The notes beneath the pieces are model-generated. The model was not told the DNA's origin. It did not search any database and saw nothing but the letters and a program-made list of their open reading frames with translations. Of a stretch of 64,000 nt of DNA, positions 36,992 to 46,399 are shown piece by piece. The position numbers were made by a program, and so were the translations under genes. Numbering within the stretch: position 1 is the first letter of the stretch; each line of letters opens with the position of its first letter. This stretch comes from Xenophilus aerolatus (GTDB taxonomy: Bacteria > Pseudomonadota > Gammaproteobacteria > Burkholderiales > Burkholderiaceae_C). The DNA lies in contig QAIB01000002.1 in the NCBI GenBank assembly GCA_030418545.1, positions 682,001 through 746,000 of the forward strand, in the 5' to 3' direction.

Positions 36992-39900
36992 ATCAAGCCG
37001 CCTACCGCCACAACGGCCAGCTCGTCCCCCGCGCCGCCTTCTACGCCGTGGCCTGCGACCCGCTGCGTTCGGTGGCCGTGGAGGCCTGCGCCGGCGCGGG
37101 CAAGACCTGGATGCTGGTCTCGCGCATCCTGCGCGCGTTGCTCGAAGAGGGCGACGCGGCCTGCCTGCCGCAGGAGATCCTGGCCATCACCTTCACCAAG
37201 AAGGCGGCCGGCGAGATGCGCCAGCGCCTGGACGAATGGCTGGAGGACTTCGCGCACCGGCCAGCGGCCGAGCTGGTGCCCGAACTCGTCGCGCGCGGCA
37301 TGTCGGCTGCCCAGGCCGAGGCCGCCGCGCCGCGCCTGGCGGGGCTCTATGCGCAACTGCTCGCGCAGGGGCGGGCGGTGCAGTTCCGCACCTTCCACGC
37401 CTGGTTCGCCGGCCTGCTGCGCAATGCGCCGCTGGCGGTGCTGCAGCAGCTTCGGCTGCCCGCCAGCTACCAGCTGCTGGAAGACGATGCCGAGGCGCGC
37501 GCCCGCACCTGGCGGCCCTTCCAGGCCGCGCTGGTGGCCGACCCCGCGGCACGTGCCGATTACGAGGCGCTGGTCGCCAGCCACGGCCGCTCGCAGACCG
37601 CCAAGGCGCTCGACGAGGCGCTCAACCGCCGCACCGAGTTCGTGCTGGCCGATGCGGCGGGCGCGGTGAACGCTGGCGTGCAGCCGGTCGCCGAGCGCTG
37701 GCCGGCGCTGGCCGGCCTGGCGTCGCCCGCCGCCCGCCTGTGCGACGAGGCGATGCGCCAGCGCTGGATCGGCTGGGCGCGCGAGCTGGGCCGCGAGGCG
37801 AACAAGACACCGCAGAAGGCCGCGGAGTCGGTGATCGACGTGCTGGGCCTGGCGCCTGTGGACGCCGCACTCGCCGAGCAGGCCCTGGCCCGCCTGCGCA
37901 AGGCCTTCTTCGTCGCCGACGAGGACCGGCTCACGAAGAACTTGCAGAAATTCCCGGCCGCGCAGGCCGCCGAAGAGGAACTGCAGCTGCTCTGCGCCGC
38001 CCAGTTGCAGCACGAGGCCTGGCTCTACCAGCAGCGCCTCGCGCGGCTCACGCGCCTGCTGATCGCCACCTACGGCGAGGTCAAGCATGCCCATGCGTGG
38101 GTCGACATGAACGATGTCGAGCGCGCCGCCCGCCTGCTGCTGGGCGAGCCCGAGCTGTGGGGCTGGGTGCTGGAGCGGCTCGACGCCGGCGTGCGGCACC
38201 TGCTCATCGACGAATTCCAGGACACCAACCCGCTGCAGTGGCAGGCGCTGTACGGCTGGCTGGGCAGCTATGCGGGCGCCGGCGGCAGCCGGCCCAGCGT
38301 ATTCATCGTGGGCGACCCGAAGCAGAGCATCTACCGCTTCCGCCGTGCCGAGCCGCAGGTCTTCGTCGCGGCCCAGCAGTACGTGCGCGAAGGGCTGGGC
38401 GGCGACCTGCTGCAGTGCGACCACACGCGACGCAACGCACAGGGCGTGATCGCGGCCGTCAACGCCGCGATGGAAGCGGCCCAGCAGGCCGGGGAGACGC
38501 AGGGCTTTCGCGCCCACACCACCGAGTCGCCCGAGGCAGGCGCCGTCACACGGCTGCCGCGCATCGAGCGCCCGGACAAGGCCGCGGCCAGCGACGCGGG
38601 CGCCGAGCCGGCGGCTGCCTGGCGCGACAGCCTCACGACGCCGCGCGTGCTGCCCGAGGAGCGGCTGCTGCAGCTCGAAAGCCGGCAGGCCGCACGGTGG
38701 GTCGCCGAACGGATCGCGGGCGGCCTCGCGCCCGGCGACATCATGGTGCTGGCGCGCAAGCGCAGCCGGCTGGCGCTGCTGCAGGACGAACTGCGGCGCC
38801 TGCAGATCCCCGTGCAGCAGCCCGAGAAGAACGACCTGCATGCCGCACCCGAGGTGCAGGACATGGCGGCGCTGCTCGACGCCCTGGTCTCGCCGCGCCA
38901 CACGCTGTCGCTGGCGCGCGCGCTCAAGTCGCCGATCTTCGGGCTGGACGATGCCGCGCTGGTCGAGCTTGCCGTTCGTCAACGACAGGCCGATGCGTCC
39001 GCGCGGCCGGGCTGGTTCGCGCTGCTCACGGGCGAAGCCGACCTGCCGCCCGCGCTGGCCGGCATCGGCGAGCGCCTGCTGGCCTGGCGGCGGCTGGTCG
39101 ACACGCTGCCGCCGCACGACGCGTTGAACGCCATCTACCACCAGGCCGACGTGCTGGCGCGCTTTGCCGCGGCCGTGCCGGCCGCGCTGCGTGCCGGCGT
39201 GCTGGCCAACCTGCGCGGGCTGCTCGCCGCCTCGCTGGAACTGGACGGCGCCCGCTTCGCCACGCCCTATGCCTTCGTGCGCGCGCTGCGCGCGGGCCGG
39301 CTGCGCGCGCCCTCGGTGGCGGCCGCCGATGCGGTGCAGCTGCTCACCGTGCACGGTGCCAAGGGGCTGGAGGCCGAGCTGGTGCTGCTGCTCGACACCG
39401 ACGCGCAGGCCCAGCGCGCGCAGACCATGGGCGTGCTGGTCGACTGGCCCGGCGAGGCGCCGGCGCCGCATCGCTTCGTGTTCCTCGCCAGCGAGAAGCG
39501 GCCGCCTGCGTGCGCCGCCGAACTGCTGGCGCGCGAGCAGGCCGAGCGGCAGCGCGAGGAGATCAACGCCTTGTACGTTGCGACGACGCGGGCACGCGAC
39601 GAACTCGTCGTGTCGGCCGTGGCGGCCGCGCGCGCCAATCCGCAGAGCTGGTGGATGCGGCTCGAAGCGCTGGCCACCCCGGTCGACGCGGCGGCTGCCG
39701 CAGCGGCGCCCGAGCCGCCTGCGTCCACCGGCGCGCCCGACAACGCCTTCTACATGAAAAAAATGCCTGCAACGCCCGCCCCGCTTGCGCGACCAGCTAC
39801 CGAAAAGATAGCAACCGTGGGCACCGTCTCGGCCGCCTTCGGCCAGGCGGTGCACCGCCTGCTCGAATGGGCGCAGCCCGGGCAGCCGGTGCCGGGCGCC

Positions 39901-40266
39901 CATGTGCGGGCGGCTGCGCGCGAGTTCGGCCTGCCGCTGTCGCAAGCGCGCGGCGCCGCCATGCTGGCCGAGCGCATCCGTGCCGGAGCCGGGGCCTGGG
40001 CCTGGGATGCCGAGGCCGTCGACTGGCACGGCAACGAGGTCACCCTGACGCACGGCGGCGCGGTGCTGCGCATCGACCGGCTGGTGCGCCGCAGGGGCGA
40101 AGGCTGGTGGGTGCTCGACTACAAGTCCGCGGGCCATCCCGAACGGGACGACAGCCTCATCGCCCAGTTGCAGCGCTACCGCGACGCAGTGCGCGAGGCC
40201 TACCCGGGCGACACGGTGCGCGCGGCCTTCCTCACGGGCCAGGGCGAACTGGTGGAAGTCGAATGA
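36988..40266 (+). CDS. addA: AddA-like UvrD-type helicase/nuclease
   Basis: 1092 residues from GTG 36988 (Shine-Dalgarno CAGGAGG; overlaps the addB stop as GTGA). Superfamily 1 helicase: Walker A ACAGAGKT (33-40), [15 protein letters not shown], motif [15 protein letters not shown] (about 405-418), [12 protein letters not shown], and [13 protein letters not shown]. The C-terminal RecB-type nuclease domain has the catalytic LDYKSA at about 1040. Residues 923-943, between the two domains, are encoded by dispersed repeat family A in frame. Translocase/nuclease subunit of recombination repair with AddB. Confidence 0.87.
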   Translation: MNQAAYRHNGQLVPRAAFYAVACDPLRSVAVEACAGAGKTWMLVSRILRALLEEGDAACLPQEILAITFTKKAAGEMRQRLDEWLEDFAHRPAAELVPELVARGMSAAQAEAAAPRLAGLYAQLLAQGRAVQFRTFHAWFAGLLRNAPLAVLQQLRLPASYQLLEDDAEARARTWRPFQAALVADPAARADYEALVASHGRSQTAKALDEALNRRTEFVLADAAGAVNAGVQPVAERWPALAGLASPAARLCDEAMRQRWIGWARELGREANKTPQKAAESVIDVLGLAPVDAALAEQALARLRKAFFVADEDRLTKNLQKFPAAQAAEEELQLLCAAQLQHEAWLYQQRLARLTRLLIATYGEVKHAHAWVDMNDVERAARLLLGEPELWGWVLERLDAGVRHLLIDEFQDTNPLQWQALYGWLGSYAGAGGSRPSVFIVGDPKQSIYRFRRAEPQVFVAAQQYVREGLGGDLLQCDHTRRNAQGVIAAVNAAMEAAQQAGETQGFRAHTTESPEAGAVTRLPRIERPDKAAASDAGAEPAAAWRDSLTTPRVLPEERLLQLESRQAARWVAERIAGGLAPGDIMVLARKRSRLALLQDELRRLQIPVQQPEKNDLHAAPEVQDMAALLDALVSPRHTLSLARALKSPIFGLDDAALVELAVRQRQADASARPGWFALLTGEADLPPALAGIGERLLAWRRLVDTLPPHDALNAIYHQADVLARFAAAVPAALRAGVLANLRGLLAASLELDGARFATPYAFVRALRAGRLRAPSVAAADAVQLLTVHGAKGLEAELVLLLDTDAQAQRAQTMGVLVDWPGEAPAPHRFVFLASEKRPPACAAELLAREQAERQREEINALYVATTRARDELVVSAVAAARANPQSWWMRLEALATPVDAAAAAAAPEPPASTGAPDNAFYMKKMPATPAPLARPATEKIATVGTVSAAFGQAVHRLLEWAQPGQPVPGAHVRAAAREFGLPLSQARGAAMLAERIRAGAGAWAWDAEAVDWHGNEVTLTHGGAVLRIDRLVRRRGEGWWVLDYKSAGHPERDDSLIAQLQRYRDAVREAYPGDTVRAAFLTGQGELVEVE
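39754..39815 (+). repeat. Dispersed repeat family A, copy 4 (inside addA)
   Basis: ATGAAAAAAATGCCTGCAA, CGCCCGCC...CTTGCGCGACCAGCTACCGAAAAGATAGCAAC lies in frame within addA. Compared with other copies the GCGCCCG/CGGGCGC hairpin is eroded, and no frame carries a stop in the reading used by addA. It encodes the linker between helicase and nuclease domains. Confidence 0.72.
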
Positions 40267-40267
40267 A

Positions 40268-40343
40268 CATGGCCCCCACGCTCCCCCGCTTCGCGCGGTC
40301 CGCTGCCCCCCGAGGGGGCGCTGTTCATCTTGGGGCGGCCCGG
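40268..40343 (+). repeat. Dispersed repeat family B, copy 2
   Basis: Between addA and the flavoprotein gene. CCCCACGCTCCCCCGC, CGCGCGGTCCGCTG, CCCCCCGAGGGGG and CTTGGGGCGGCCCGGCG. About 45 bases are almost identical to the copy at 48714. It also shares its end with the inverted copy at 49366. Confidence 0.8.
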
Positions 40344-40345
40344 CG

Positions 40346-41590
40346 ATGAACAGGCACCACGTCGCCATCGTCGGTGGCGGCCCGGCCGGCCTCATGGCGG
40401 CCGAGCAGCTGTCGGCCGCCGGCGTGCAGGTGGACCTGTACGACGCCATGCCCTCGGTCGGCCGCAAGTTCCTCCTCGCAGGGCGGGGCGGCCTCAACCT
40501 CACGCATGCCGAGCCCTTCGAGGCCTTTGCCGGTCGCTTCGGCGAACGGCGGGCGCAGGTCGAGCCGATGCTGAAGGCATTCGATGCCCAGGCGCTGCGC
40601 GACTGGGCGCATGGCCTGGGCATCGAGACCTTCGTCGGCACGTCCAGGCGCGTGTTCCCGACCGACATGAAGGCGGCCCCGCTGCTGCGGGCCTGGCTGC
40701 ACCGCCTGCGCGCGGCCGGCGTGCGCTTCCACATGCGGCACCGTTGGCTGGGCTGGGCCGACGAGGGCATCGCACTGCGCTTCGGCACGCCGGACGGGGA
40801 GGTATCGGTGACGGCCGATGCCGCCGTGCTGGCCCTGGGTGGCGCGAGCTGGCCGCGGCTGGGCTCCGACGGCGCATGGGTGCCGCTCTTGCGCGAACGT
40901 GGCGTCGACGTGGCGCCGCTGCAGCCGGCCAATTGCGGCTTCGACGTCGGGCCGGTGGGCTGGACGCCCTTCTTCGCCGAACGCTTCGCCGGTCAGCCCT
41001 TCAAGTCCGTGGCGATCGACTTCGAGGACGGGCAGGGCCGGCGCTTCTCGCGCAAAGGCGAGTTCGTGGCCACCGCCACCGGCATCGAGGGCAGCCTGGT
41101 GTACGCCGTGTCGGCCCTGCTGCGCGACGAGATCGCCGCGCGCGGCCGGGCCACCCTGCACGTCGACCTGCTGCCCGACCGCAGTGCGGCCCAGGTGCTT
41201 GCCGCTGTGCAGCAGCGCGGCGCGCGCTCGCTGGGCAGCCACCTGAAGAGCCGGCTGAACCTGGACGCGATCAAGTCGGCGCTGCTGCACGAAGTGCTGC
41301 CCCGCGAGGCGCTGCACGACGCGCATCGCGTGGCCGCCACGCTCAAGGCCGCACCGGTCACTGTCAACGCGCCGCGCCCGGTCGCCGAAGCGATCAGCAC
41401 CGCCGGCGGCGTGCGCTTCGAGGCGCTGCAGGCCGACCTCATGGCCCGGGCCGCGCCGGGGCTGTTCGTGGCCGGTGAGATGCTCGACTGGGAAGCGCCC
41501 ACCGGCGGCTACCTGCTCACCGCCACGCTGGCCAGCGGCGTGGTCGCGGCGCGCGGTGTCGTGCGGCACCTGGCCGGCGAGGGCGGTTAG
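40346..41590 (+). CDS. NAD(P)/FAD-dependent oxidoreductase (HI0933/TIGR03862-type flavoprotein)
   Basis: 414 residues. The N-terminal FAD-binding motif HHVAIVGGGPAGLMAAEQLS, the family-specific VGRKFLLAGRGGLNLTHAEP segment, and the C-terminal GLFVAGEMLDWEAPTGGYLLTATLASG block that closes the flavin site identify the HI0933-like flavoprotein family. The reaction is not established for the family. The start at 40346 is only a few bases beyond dispersed repeat copy B2, which forms its 5' leader. Confidence 0.9.
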   Translation: MNRHHVAIVGGGPAGLMAAEQLSAAGVQVDLYDAMPSVGRKFLLAGRGGLNLTHAEPFEAFAGRFGERRAQVEPMLKAFDAQALRDWAHGLGIETFVGTSRRVFPTDMKAAPLLRAWLHRLRAAGVRFHMRHRWLGWADEGIALRFGTPDGEVSVTADAAVLALGGASWPRLGSDGAWVPLLRERGVDVAPLQPANCGFDVGPVGWTPFFAERFAGQPFKSVAIDFEDGQGRRFSRKGEFVATATGIEGSLVYAVSALLRDEIAARGRATLHVDLLPDRSAAQVLAAVQQRGARSLGSHLKSRLNLDAIKSALLHEVLPREALHDAHRVAATLKAAPVTVNAPRPVAEAISTAGGVRFEALQADLMARAAPGLFVAGEMLDWEAPTGGYLLTATLASGVVAARGVVRHLAGEGG

Positions 41591-41635
41591 CGCGCCCGCC
41601 GGTGCCGCGCTGAGGCGGCCGTTGCCCTCGGCGCC

Positions 41636-42151
41636 TCAGCCGGCGTGCTGGTGGTGGCAAGGCGGGTTCCGCACCGCCGCCATCCGGTGCAGCTCGCTGT
41701 TCGAGTCCGGCGCTCGGCCGGCCACGCGCGCCGCGTGCGCCACGAGCGCCGCATAGTCGCCGTACACGGCCGAGCGACGCTGCCGGACCAGCTCCACCCA
41801 GTACCGGCCCACGGCCTCGTCGCGCTCGGCCCACGCCGCGAACACGCGCGCTTCCGCGGCCCCGAGCGGATGGGCGGCCGTCGCCAGCAGGTCGGCGATG
41901 CGCACCCAGTAGAAGATCGGCAGCGCGATGGCGGCAGCCAGCAGCAGGGCCTGCAGCAGCGCCCAGCCCCAGCCGGCCTGCGAGGCGACGATGGCCGCCA
42001 CCCCGCCCAGCAGGCCCCCGCCGGTGCCGGCGGCGAGCACCCGCTGAAGGCGCTCGGGCGAGGCGCATTCGCGCACGCGCGCGATCGCCGCAGCCGCAGG
42101 CGGGCCGGCGTCCAGGTGAAAGCTCAGGCGGTAGGGTTTCCAGAGGTCCAT
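41636..42151 (-). CDS. Hypothetical membrane protein
   Basis: 171 residues from ATG 42151; a GTG at 42208 would add 19. Two adjacent hydrophobic segments lie at about 41-90 (VLAAGTGGGLLGGVAAIVA and WALLQALLLAAAIALPIFYW). The C-terminal half is helical and cytoplasmic-like, ending in a histidine/cysteine-rich NPPCHHQHAG tail that might bind metal. No known family is recognised. Convergent with the flavoprotein gene. Confidence 0.62.
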   Translation of the reverse strand: MDLWKPYRLSFHLDAGPPAAAAIARVRECASPERLQRVLAAGTGGGLLGGVAAIVASQAGWGWALLQALLLAAAIALPIFYWVRIADLLATAAHPLGAAEARVFAAWAERDEAVGRYWVELVRQRRSAVYGDYAALVAHAARVAGRAPDSNSELHRMAAVRNPPCHHQHAG

Positions 42152-42311
42152 GGCACAGCTGAAAAAGGTGGACTGGTCTTTACGCACGAAGCGGGCGATC
42201 GGATTCACAGGGGATGCCGGGGTGGTCGGCCGAGTCGCCAGGCCCTAGCCTTGTGCAGCGCTGTCCCCGGACAGCGCGGTCGTCCGATACCGCAAGGCCA
42301 GGAGACTCGAC

Positions 42312-42530
42312 ATGCCCCTGAACGACGAACTGGGAGAGAGCTTCAGCGAGTGGCAGGCATTGACCGACGCCTATGCAGAGGGCCTCGAGGCGCTGTTGCA
42401 TGAAGAGCCCGGTGCGGCCCGGCGCCTGGCGGGCCTGGCCGATCGGCTGGCGCACTACGCCGCACTGTTCGCCCAGGACGTGCATCCCGAGCAGCACGGC
42501 GCAGCGGCTCAATCGCGCGAGAACCAGTAG
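42312..42530 (+). CDS. Small hypothetical protein, paralogue of 11605-11826
   Basis: 72 residues. ATG 42312 follows CAGGAGACTCGAC, a good Shine-Dalgarno. The opening ELGESFSEWQALTDAYAEGL matches the 73-residue protein at 11605-11826 over the same positions, followed by a leucine- and arginine-rich helix. Predicted soluble. Its last 22 bases overlap tail-to-tail with the minus-strand gene at 42509-42709. Confidence 0.7.
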   Translation: MPLNDELGESFSEWQALTDAYAEGLEALLHEEPGAARRLAGLADRLAHYAALFAQDVHPEQHGAAAQSRENQ

Positions 42531-42709
42531 CGGGCCGTGGTGGCCAGCACCCGGGCGGCCTGAAGCCTCGGGTCGACCGGGGCCGGCACCACGGCGCAGC
42601 CGAAGGGCCAGCCCGATGCCGTCCAGCGGCGCAATGGGGCCGGCGATCGTGCGGGAAAACGAAGGATCTGTGCGCTTGCCGACATCGGTCGCGGGGCCGG
42701 GTGGTCCAT
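42509..42709 (-). CDS. Small ORF behind a LexA-type box
   Basis: 66 residues from ATG 42709, which has GAGGCAGACAGC in front as Shine-Dalgarno; an internal ATG at 42685 would give 58. Third codon positions are mostly G or C, as in neighbouring genes. The product is rich in arginine, proline and tryptophan (ILRFPARSPAPLRRW, then VLATTARYWFSRD at the end), with no membrane segment and no family I know. The LexA-like palindrome 38 bases upstream suggests DNA-damage induction. It does not resemble SulA, ImuA or DinI. Confidence 0.5.
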   Translation of the reverse strand: MDHPAPRPMSASAQILRFPARSPAPLRRWTASGWPFGCAVVPAPVDPRLQAARVLATTARYWFSRD

Positions 42710-42746
42710 GCTGTCTGCCTCGGGTGATGGAGTGGACGAGGCATCA

Positions 42747-42766
42747 TACTGGTTATTTATCCAGTA
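42747..42766 (-). promoter_or_regulatory. LexA (SOS) box
   Basis: TACTG (42747-42751) and CAGTA (42762-42766) around a ten-base A/T-rich core reproduce the outer bases of the Escherichia coli LexA consensus exactly. On the minus strand a TATGAT -10 hexamer overlaps its downstream edge, so bound LexA would block this promoter. The only gene suitably placed is the 66-codon ORF at 42509-42709. Confidence 0.65.
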
Positions 42767-42806
42767 GTTCCGTCATTTCGCGCGCGGTGGAGCCGTCGCT
42801 GGCGAA

Positions 42807-42847
42807 GGCGCAAACAGGCTTGCGCCGCAGACCATGGCGGTCTGCGG
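42807..42847 (-). terminator. Tandem hairpins downstream of 4.5S RNA
   Basis: Two hairpins: GGCGCAA/TTGCGCC (42807-42813 and 42820-42826) and CCGCAGACC/GGTCTGCGG (42825-42833 and 42839-42847). They share two bases, so they may be alternatives. There is no T-tract, so termination may need Rho. Confidence 0.4.
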
Positions 42848-42859
42848 ACGAACATCGAA

Positions 42860-42871
42860 GGGGGGGGGGGG
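42860..42871 (+). repeat. Homopolymer of 12 G
   Basis: An uninterrupted run of 12 guanines, nine bases beyond the 3' end of the 4.5S RNA gene. It is by far the longest G run noticed in the window. It may be unstable in length or a sequencing-prone site. Confidence 0.9.
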
Positions 42872-42879
42872 AAGAAGAA

Positions 42880-42979
42880 GGTGACGAGCCTTACCCCCGG
42901 CACTGGCTACACAGTTAGGGCTGCTTGGTTCCCCACCTGACCCGGTTGGCCGCTTCACCATGCGGGGAGGCCCGTCACC
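42880..42979 (-). ncRNA. ffs: Signal recognition particle 4.5S RNA
   Basis: About 100 nt on the minus strand. The ends GGTGACGGGCC and GGCTCGTCACC pair to close the long hairpin. The apical domain has the universally conserved GGTCAGG...AAGCAGCC pattern that binds Ffh. A TAGAAT -10 hexamer (42989-42984) sits at the right distance for a start at about 42979. Divergent from dnaX, as in related genomes where ffs and dnaX are adjacent. Confidence 0.93.
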
Positions 42980-43054
42980 GACGATTCTACCCGTGCCTCG
43001 AATGCACCTTCGGCGTGCCGGGTCGTGCGACGGGGCGCTTCTAGAATGGGCGCA

Positions 43055-44950
43055 ATGTCCTATCTCGTGCTCGCCCGCAAGTACCGCCCACGCAATTTCG
43101 GGGAGATGGTGGGCCAGGAGCACGTGGTGCAGGCCCTCACGAACGCGCTGACGCAGCAGCGGCTGCACCACGCCTACCTGTTCACAGGCACGCGCGGCGT
43201 GGGCAAGACCACGGTGTCGCGCATCCTCGCCAAGTCGCTCAACTGCCAGGGTCCGGACGGGCAGGGCGGCATCACCGCCACGCCCTGCGGCGTGTGCCAG
43301 GCCTGCACCGACATCGATGCCGGCCGCTTCGTCGACTACACCGAGCTCGATGCCGCCTCCAACCGCGGCGTGGACGAAGTGCAGGGCCTGCTGGAGCAGG
43401 CGGTCTACAAGCCGGTGCAGGGACGCTTCAAGGTCTTCATGATCGACGAAGTGCACATGCTCACGAACACCGCATTCAACGCGATGCTCAAGACGCTGGA
43501 GGAGCCGCCCGAGTACCTCAAGTTCGTACTGGCCACGACCGACCCGCAGAAGGTGCCGGTGACGGTGCTGTCGCGCTGCCTGCAGTTCAACCTGCGGCCG
43601 ATGGCGCCCGAGACGGTGCTCGAGCACCTCACACGCGTGCTCGGTGCCGAGGAGGTGGCGGCCGAGCCCGGCGCGCTGCGCCTGCTGGCGCGCGCCGCGC
43701 GCGGCTCGATGCGCGATGCGCTGTCGCTCACCGACCAGGCCATCGCCTACGGCAATGGCGAACTGGTCGAAGGCGGCGTGCGCCAGATGCTGGGCAGTGC
43801 CGACCGTGGCCATGTGCACGCGCTGATCGAGGCGCTCGCGCTGGGCGATGGCCGCACGGTGGTCGAAACGGCCGAGGCGCTGCGGCGCGACGGCCTCTCG
43901 GCCGCCTCCACGCTGGAGGAAATGACCAGCGTGCTGCAGGCCATGGCCGTGCTGCAGGCCGTGCCCTCGCGTGCGCCCGCGGCCGATGGCGCCGACCCCG
44001 ACGCGGCCGAGGTCGCGCGCCTGGCGGCGCTGATGCCGGCCGACGAGACGCAGTTGCTCTACAGCCTGTGCCTGCACGGCCGCGGCGAACTGGGCCTGGC
44101 GCCCGACGAATACGCCGGCCTGACCATGGTGCTGTTGCGCCTGCTGGCCTTCAAGCCGGCGGGCGAGGGCGCCGCGGCTGAAAAAAAAAGTCCGCTGAAA
44201 GCGCCGGCTGAGGCGCCGACGGCACGCACCGTCGCCACTGCAGCCTTGGCACCCCCGCCGGCGGCAGAGCCCGCGCCCGCGAGGGCAGCGACGCCGCAGC
44301 CATCGCCGGCGAGCGAGGCGCCATCGTCCACCCGGCCCGCCATGCCGCCGTCGGTGCGCACGCGGGACGAGGCCGCTGCATTGCAGGCACGTCCCGGGCA
44401 GCGCGTGCCCGTGGTCGACGCGCCGCTGCGCCGCCCTGCGGTCGATCGCGCGCCTGCCTCCGATGCGCCGCCGCGCGACGAAGTGCTCGCGGTGCCGCTG
44501 CGCGTGCAGCCACCGCCCGGCGCGCGCGAACTCCCGCGCGAAACGGCCCTGGCACCCATCCCGCCCAGCGAGGACGGCGACTTCTGGCACGCGACCGTGA
44601 CCCAGCTGGTGGTGGCCGAGGCCATCGGTGCATTGGCGCGCGAGCTGGCCCTGCAGTCCCAGTTGGTGGCGCGCGACGTCGACCAGTGGCTGCTGCGCGT
44701 GGAGCGCGAAACCCTGAACCAGCCCGCCAGCCGAGAGAAGCTGCAGAATGCCCTGGCCGGTGCCGGGCATGCAGTGCGCATCGCCATCGAGATCGGCGCC
44801 GTGAGCGACAGCCCGGCGCGACGCAACCGGCTGGCCGCCGAAGCCCGCCAGCGTGCTGCCGAGGAGGCGATCCACAACGACCCCGAGGTGCAGTCGCTGA
44901 TGCGCCAGTGGGATGCCCGCATCGTCCCCGGCACGCTCAAGCCGGCCTGA
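43055..44950 (+). CDS. dnaX: DNA polymerase III tau (and gamma) subunit
   Basis: 631 residues from ATG 43055. Clamp-loader AAA+ ATPase: Walker A GTRGVGKT (45-52), zinc cysteines 64, 78, 81 and 84, and the sensor/Walker B region [13 protein letters not shown]. The alanine/proline-rich middle (about 375-500) leads to the tau-specific C-terminal domain that contacts the polymerase and helicase. An A9 run at 44181-44189 permits a -1 shift giving a 385-residue gamma form. ybaB and recR follow, the common dnaX-ybaB-recR order here with a DUF1176 gene inserted. Confidence 0.96.
   Translation: MSYLVLARKYRPRNFGEMVGQEHVVQALTNALTQQRLHHAYLFTGTRGVGKTTVSRILAKSLNCQGPDGQGGITATPCGVCQACTDIDAGRFVDYTELDAASNRGVDEVQGLLEQAVYKPVQGRFKVFMIDEVHMLTNTAFNAMLKTLEEPPEYLKFVLATTDPQKVPVTVLSRCLQFNLRPMAPETVLEHLTRVLGAEEVAAEPGALRLLARAARGSMRDALSLTDQAIAYGNGELVEGGVRQMLGSADRGHVHALIEALALGDGRTVVETAEALRRDGLSAASTLEEMTSVLQAMAVLQAVPSRAPAADGADPDAAEVARLAALMPADETQLLYSLCLHGRGELGLAPDEYAGLTMVLLRLLAFKPAGEGAAAEKKSPLKAPAEAPTARTVATAALAPPPAAEPAPARAATPQPSPASEAPSSTRPAMPPSVRTRDEAAALQARPGQRVPVVDAPLRRPAVDRAPASDAPPRDEVLAVPLRVQPPPGARELPRETALAPIPPSEDGDFWHATVTQLVVAEAIGALARELALQSQLVARDVDQWLLRVERETLNQPASREKLQNALAGAGHAVRIAIEIGAVSDSPARRNRLAAEARQRAAEEAIHNDPEVQSLMRQWDARIVPGTLKPA
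44180..44216 (+). promoter_or_regulatory. dnaX frameshift/slippage signal
   Basis: Codons GAA AAA AAA AGT (376-379) contain nine consecutive A (44181-44189). A shift to the -1 frame reads AAG and six further codons to TGA at 44209-44211. A 5-bp hairpin GCGCC/GGCGC (44201-44205 and 44212-44216) lies 11 bases downstream. This is the arrangement that yields the gamma subunit elsewhere, by ribosomal frameshift or by transcriptional slippage. Confidence 0.75.
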
Positions 44951-44997
44951 AGCCCACTTTTTCTCCTCACCCCTTTCGACCACAAGGAAACCCAAGC

Positions 44998-45330
44998 ATG
45001 TTCAACAAAGGACAACTCGCCGGCCTCATGAAGCAGGCGCAGGCGATGCAGGACAACCTCAAGAAGGCCCAGGAAGAACTCGCCACGATCGAGGTCGAGG
45101 GCGAGTCCGGTGCCGGCCTGGTGAAGGTCGTCATGACCTGCAAGCACGACGTCAAGCGCGTCACCATCGACCCCAGCCTGCTGGCCGACGACAAGGACAT
45201 GCTGGAAGACCTGGTGGCCGCCGCCTTCAACGCCGCCGTGCGCAAGGCCGAGGAAACGAGCGAGCAGAAGATGGGCAAGATCGCCTCCGGCATGCCGGGC
45301 CTGCCCCCGGGCATGAAGCTGCCCTTCTGA
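44998..45330 (+). CDS. YbaB/EbfC family nucleoid-associated protein
   Basis: 110 residues. [28 protein letters not shown] is the family's opening helix, followed by the [23 protein letters not shown] beta region. The end [12 protein letters not shown] is also typical. Forms dimers with a tweezer shape that bind DNA. Located after dnaX as in most Proteobacteria. ATG 44998 follows AAGGAAACCC. The next gene starts inside its stop codon (TGATG). Confidence 0.95.
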   Translation: MFNKGQLAGLMKQAQAMQDNLKKAQEELATIEVEGESGAGLVKVVMTCKHDVKRVTIDPSLLADDKDMLEDLVAAAFNAAVRKAEETSEQKMGKIASGMPGLPPGMKLPF

Positions 45331-46397
45331 TGCACGCCGCCTGCCGCTGGATTGCCGCCGCCTGTGGTGCACTGGCCGTCGGCACGGCCATCGCCGCGCC
45401 CGCGGTGCCGGCGTACCGCGAGTTCAAGGACTGGATCGTCGGCTGCGACAACGTTCGCGCCTGCACCGCCAAGTCGGCGCCCGAGAAGGAAGGCGAGGCC
45501 ACGGCCACGCTCGAGCTCTGGCGCGAATCCGGCGGCACGGGCGAGCTGCAGGCCACGCTCTGGCTGGCCTCCGACTTCGATCCGGCGCAGATGCGCCTGG
45601 ACGGCAAGCCGCTGGCGCTCAAGGCGGCCTGGGCCGGCAAGGCCGATGGCGAGAGCCACGGGCTGAAGCAGGACGATGCGCTGCGTTTCGTGCGCGCGAT
45701 CGCCAACGGCCGCGTGCTCCAGCTCACGGCCGATGCCAAGGGCCCGTCGGTGCCGCTCGACGGGCTGGCGGCGGCGCTGCTGTTCGTCGACGACGTGCAG
45801 GGCCGCGTCGGCAACAGCACGGCGCTGGGCAAGGCCGGTGGTGGTGGCGCCGGCGCGGTGCCCAACGGGCCCATGGCGCCGGTGGTGCGCGCGGCGCCCA
45901 CGCCGCCGCCGCTGGCCAACGCGGCCGCGCTGGCCAAGGCCGTGCGCGCGGCGCAGCAACCCTTGCTCAAGCAGCGCTGCGACCCGCAACTCAAGGACTT
46001 CGGTGGCGATGAGGCCGACCCGCTCACAGCCGACGAGGCGCTGGTGCTGCTGAGCTGCTGGCGGGGCGCCTACCAGCAGGGACAGATCGTGCTGCGCGTG
46101 CCGCGCAACGCCCCGGCCCGTGCGGTGCCGGTGGCCCTGCCGCGACCGCCCGGTGCGCCGGCACCGGAGCGCGCGGACGATGCGGCCGTGGTCTCCGAAG
46201 GCGACTACGCGGCCGACACGGCCATCCTGTCCAGCGCCTCCAAGGGGCGCGGTATCGGCGATTGCGGCTATGCGGCGCAGTGGGCCTTCGACGGCAAGGG
46301 CTTCGTGCCCGCGAGCTACGACTACCAGCGACGCTGCGCCGGTGCGCCCGGCGACTGGCTGCCGCTGTACCGCGCGCGCGTCGAGAAGGAGCGCTGA
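45330..46397 (+). CDS. DUF1176 domain-containing exported protein
   Basis: 355 residues. A signal peptide ([21 protein letters not shown]) leads to the DUF1176 opening [16 protein letters not shown], whose cysteine pair probably forms a disulphide in the periplasm. Later cysteines occur in [23 protein letters not shown] and RRCAG. Function of the family is unknown. It starts in the TGATG overlap with ybaB and sits between ybaB and recR, which are usually adjacent, so it looks inserted into a conserved operon. Confidence 0.85.
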   Translation: MHAACRWIAAACGALAVGTAIAAPAVPAYREFKDWIVGCDNVRACTAKSAPEKEGEATATLELWRESGGTGELQATLWLASDFDPAQMRLDGKPLALKAAWAGKADGESHGLKQDDALRFVRAIANGRVLQLTADAKGPSVPLDGLAAALLFVDDVQGRVGNSTALGKAGGGGAGAVPNGPMAPVVRAAPTPPPLANAAALAKAVRAAQQPLLKQRCDPQLKDFGGDEADPLTADEALVLLSCWRGAYQQGQIVLRVPRNAPARAVPVALPRPPGAPAPERADDAAVVSEGDYAADTAILSSASKGRGIGDCGYAAQWAFDGKGFVPASYDYQRRCAGAPGDWLPLYRARVEKER

Positions 46398-46399
46398 CC

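Noticed and set aside
36661-40932. A 1423-codon minus-strand frame opposite addB/addA
   Set aside because: It has no recognisable domain, crosses several real genes, and the plus strand holds well-conserved helicase and nuclease motifs.
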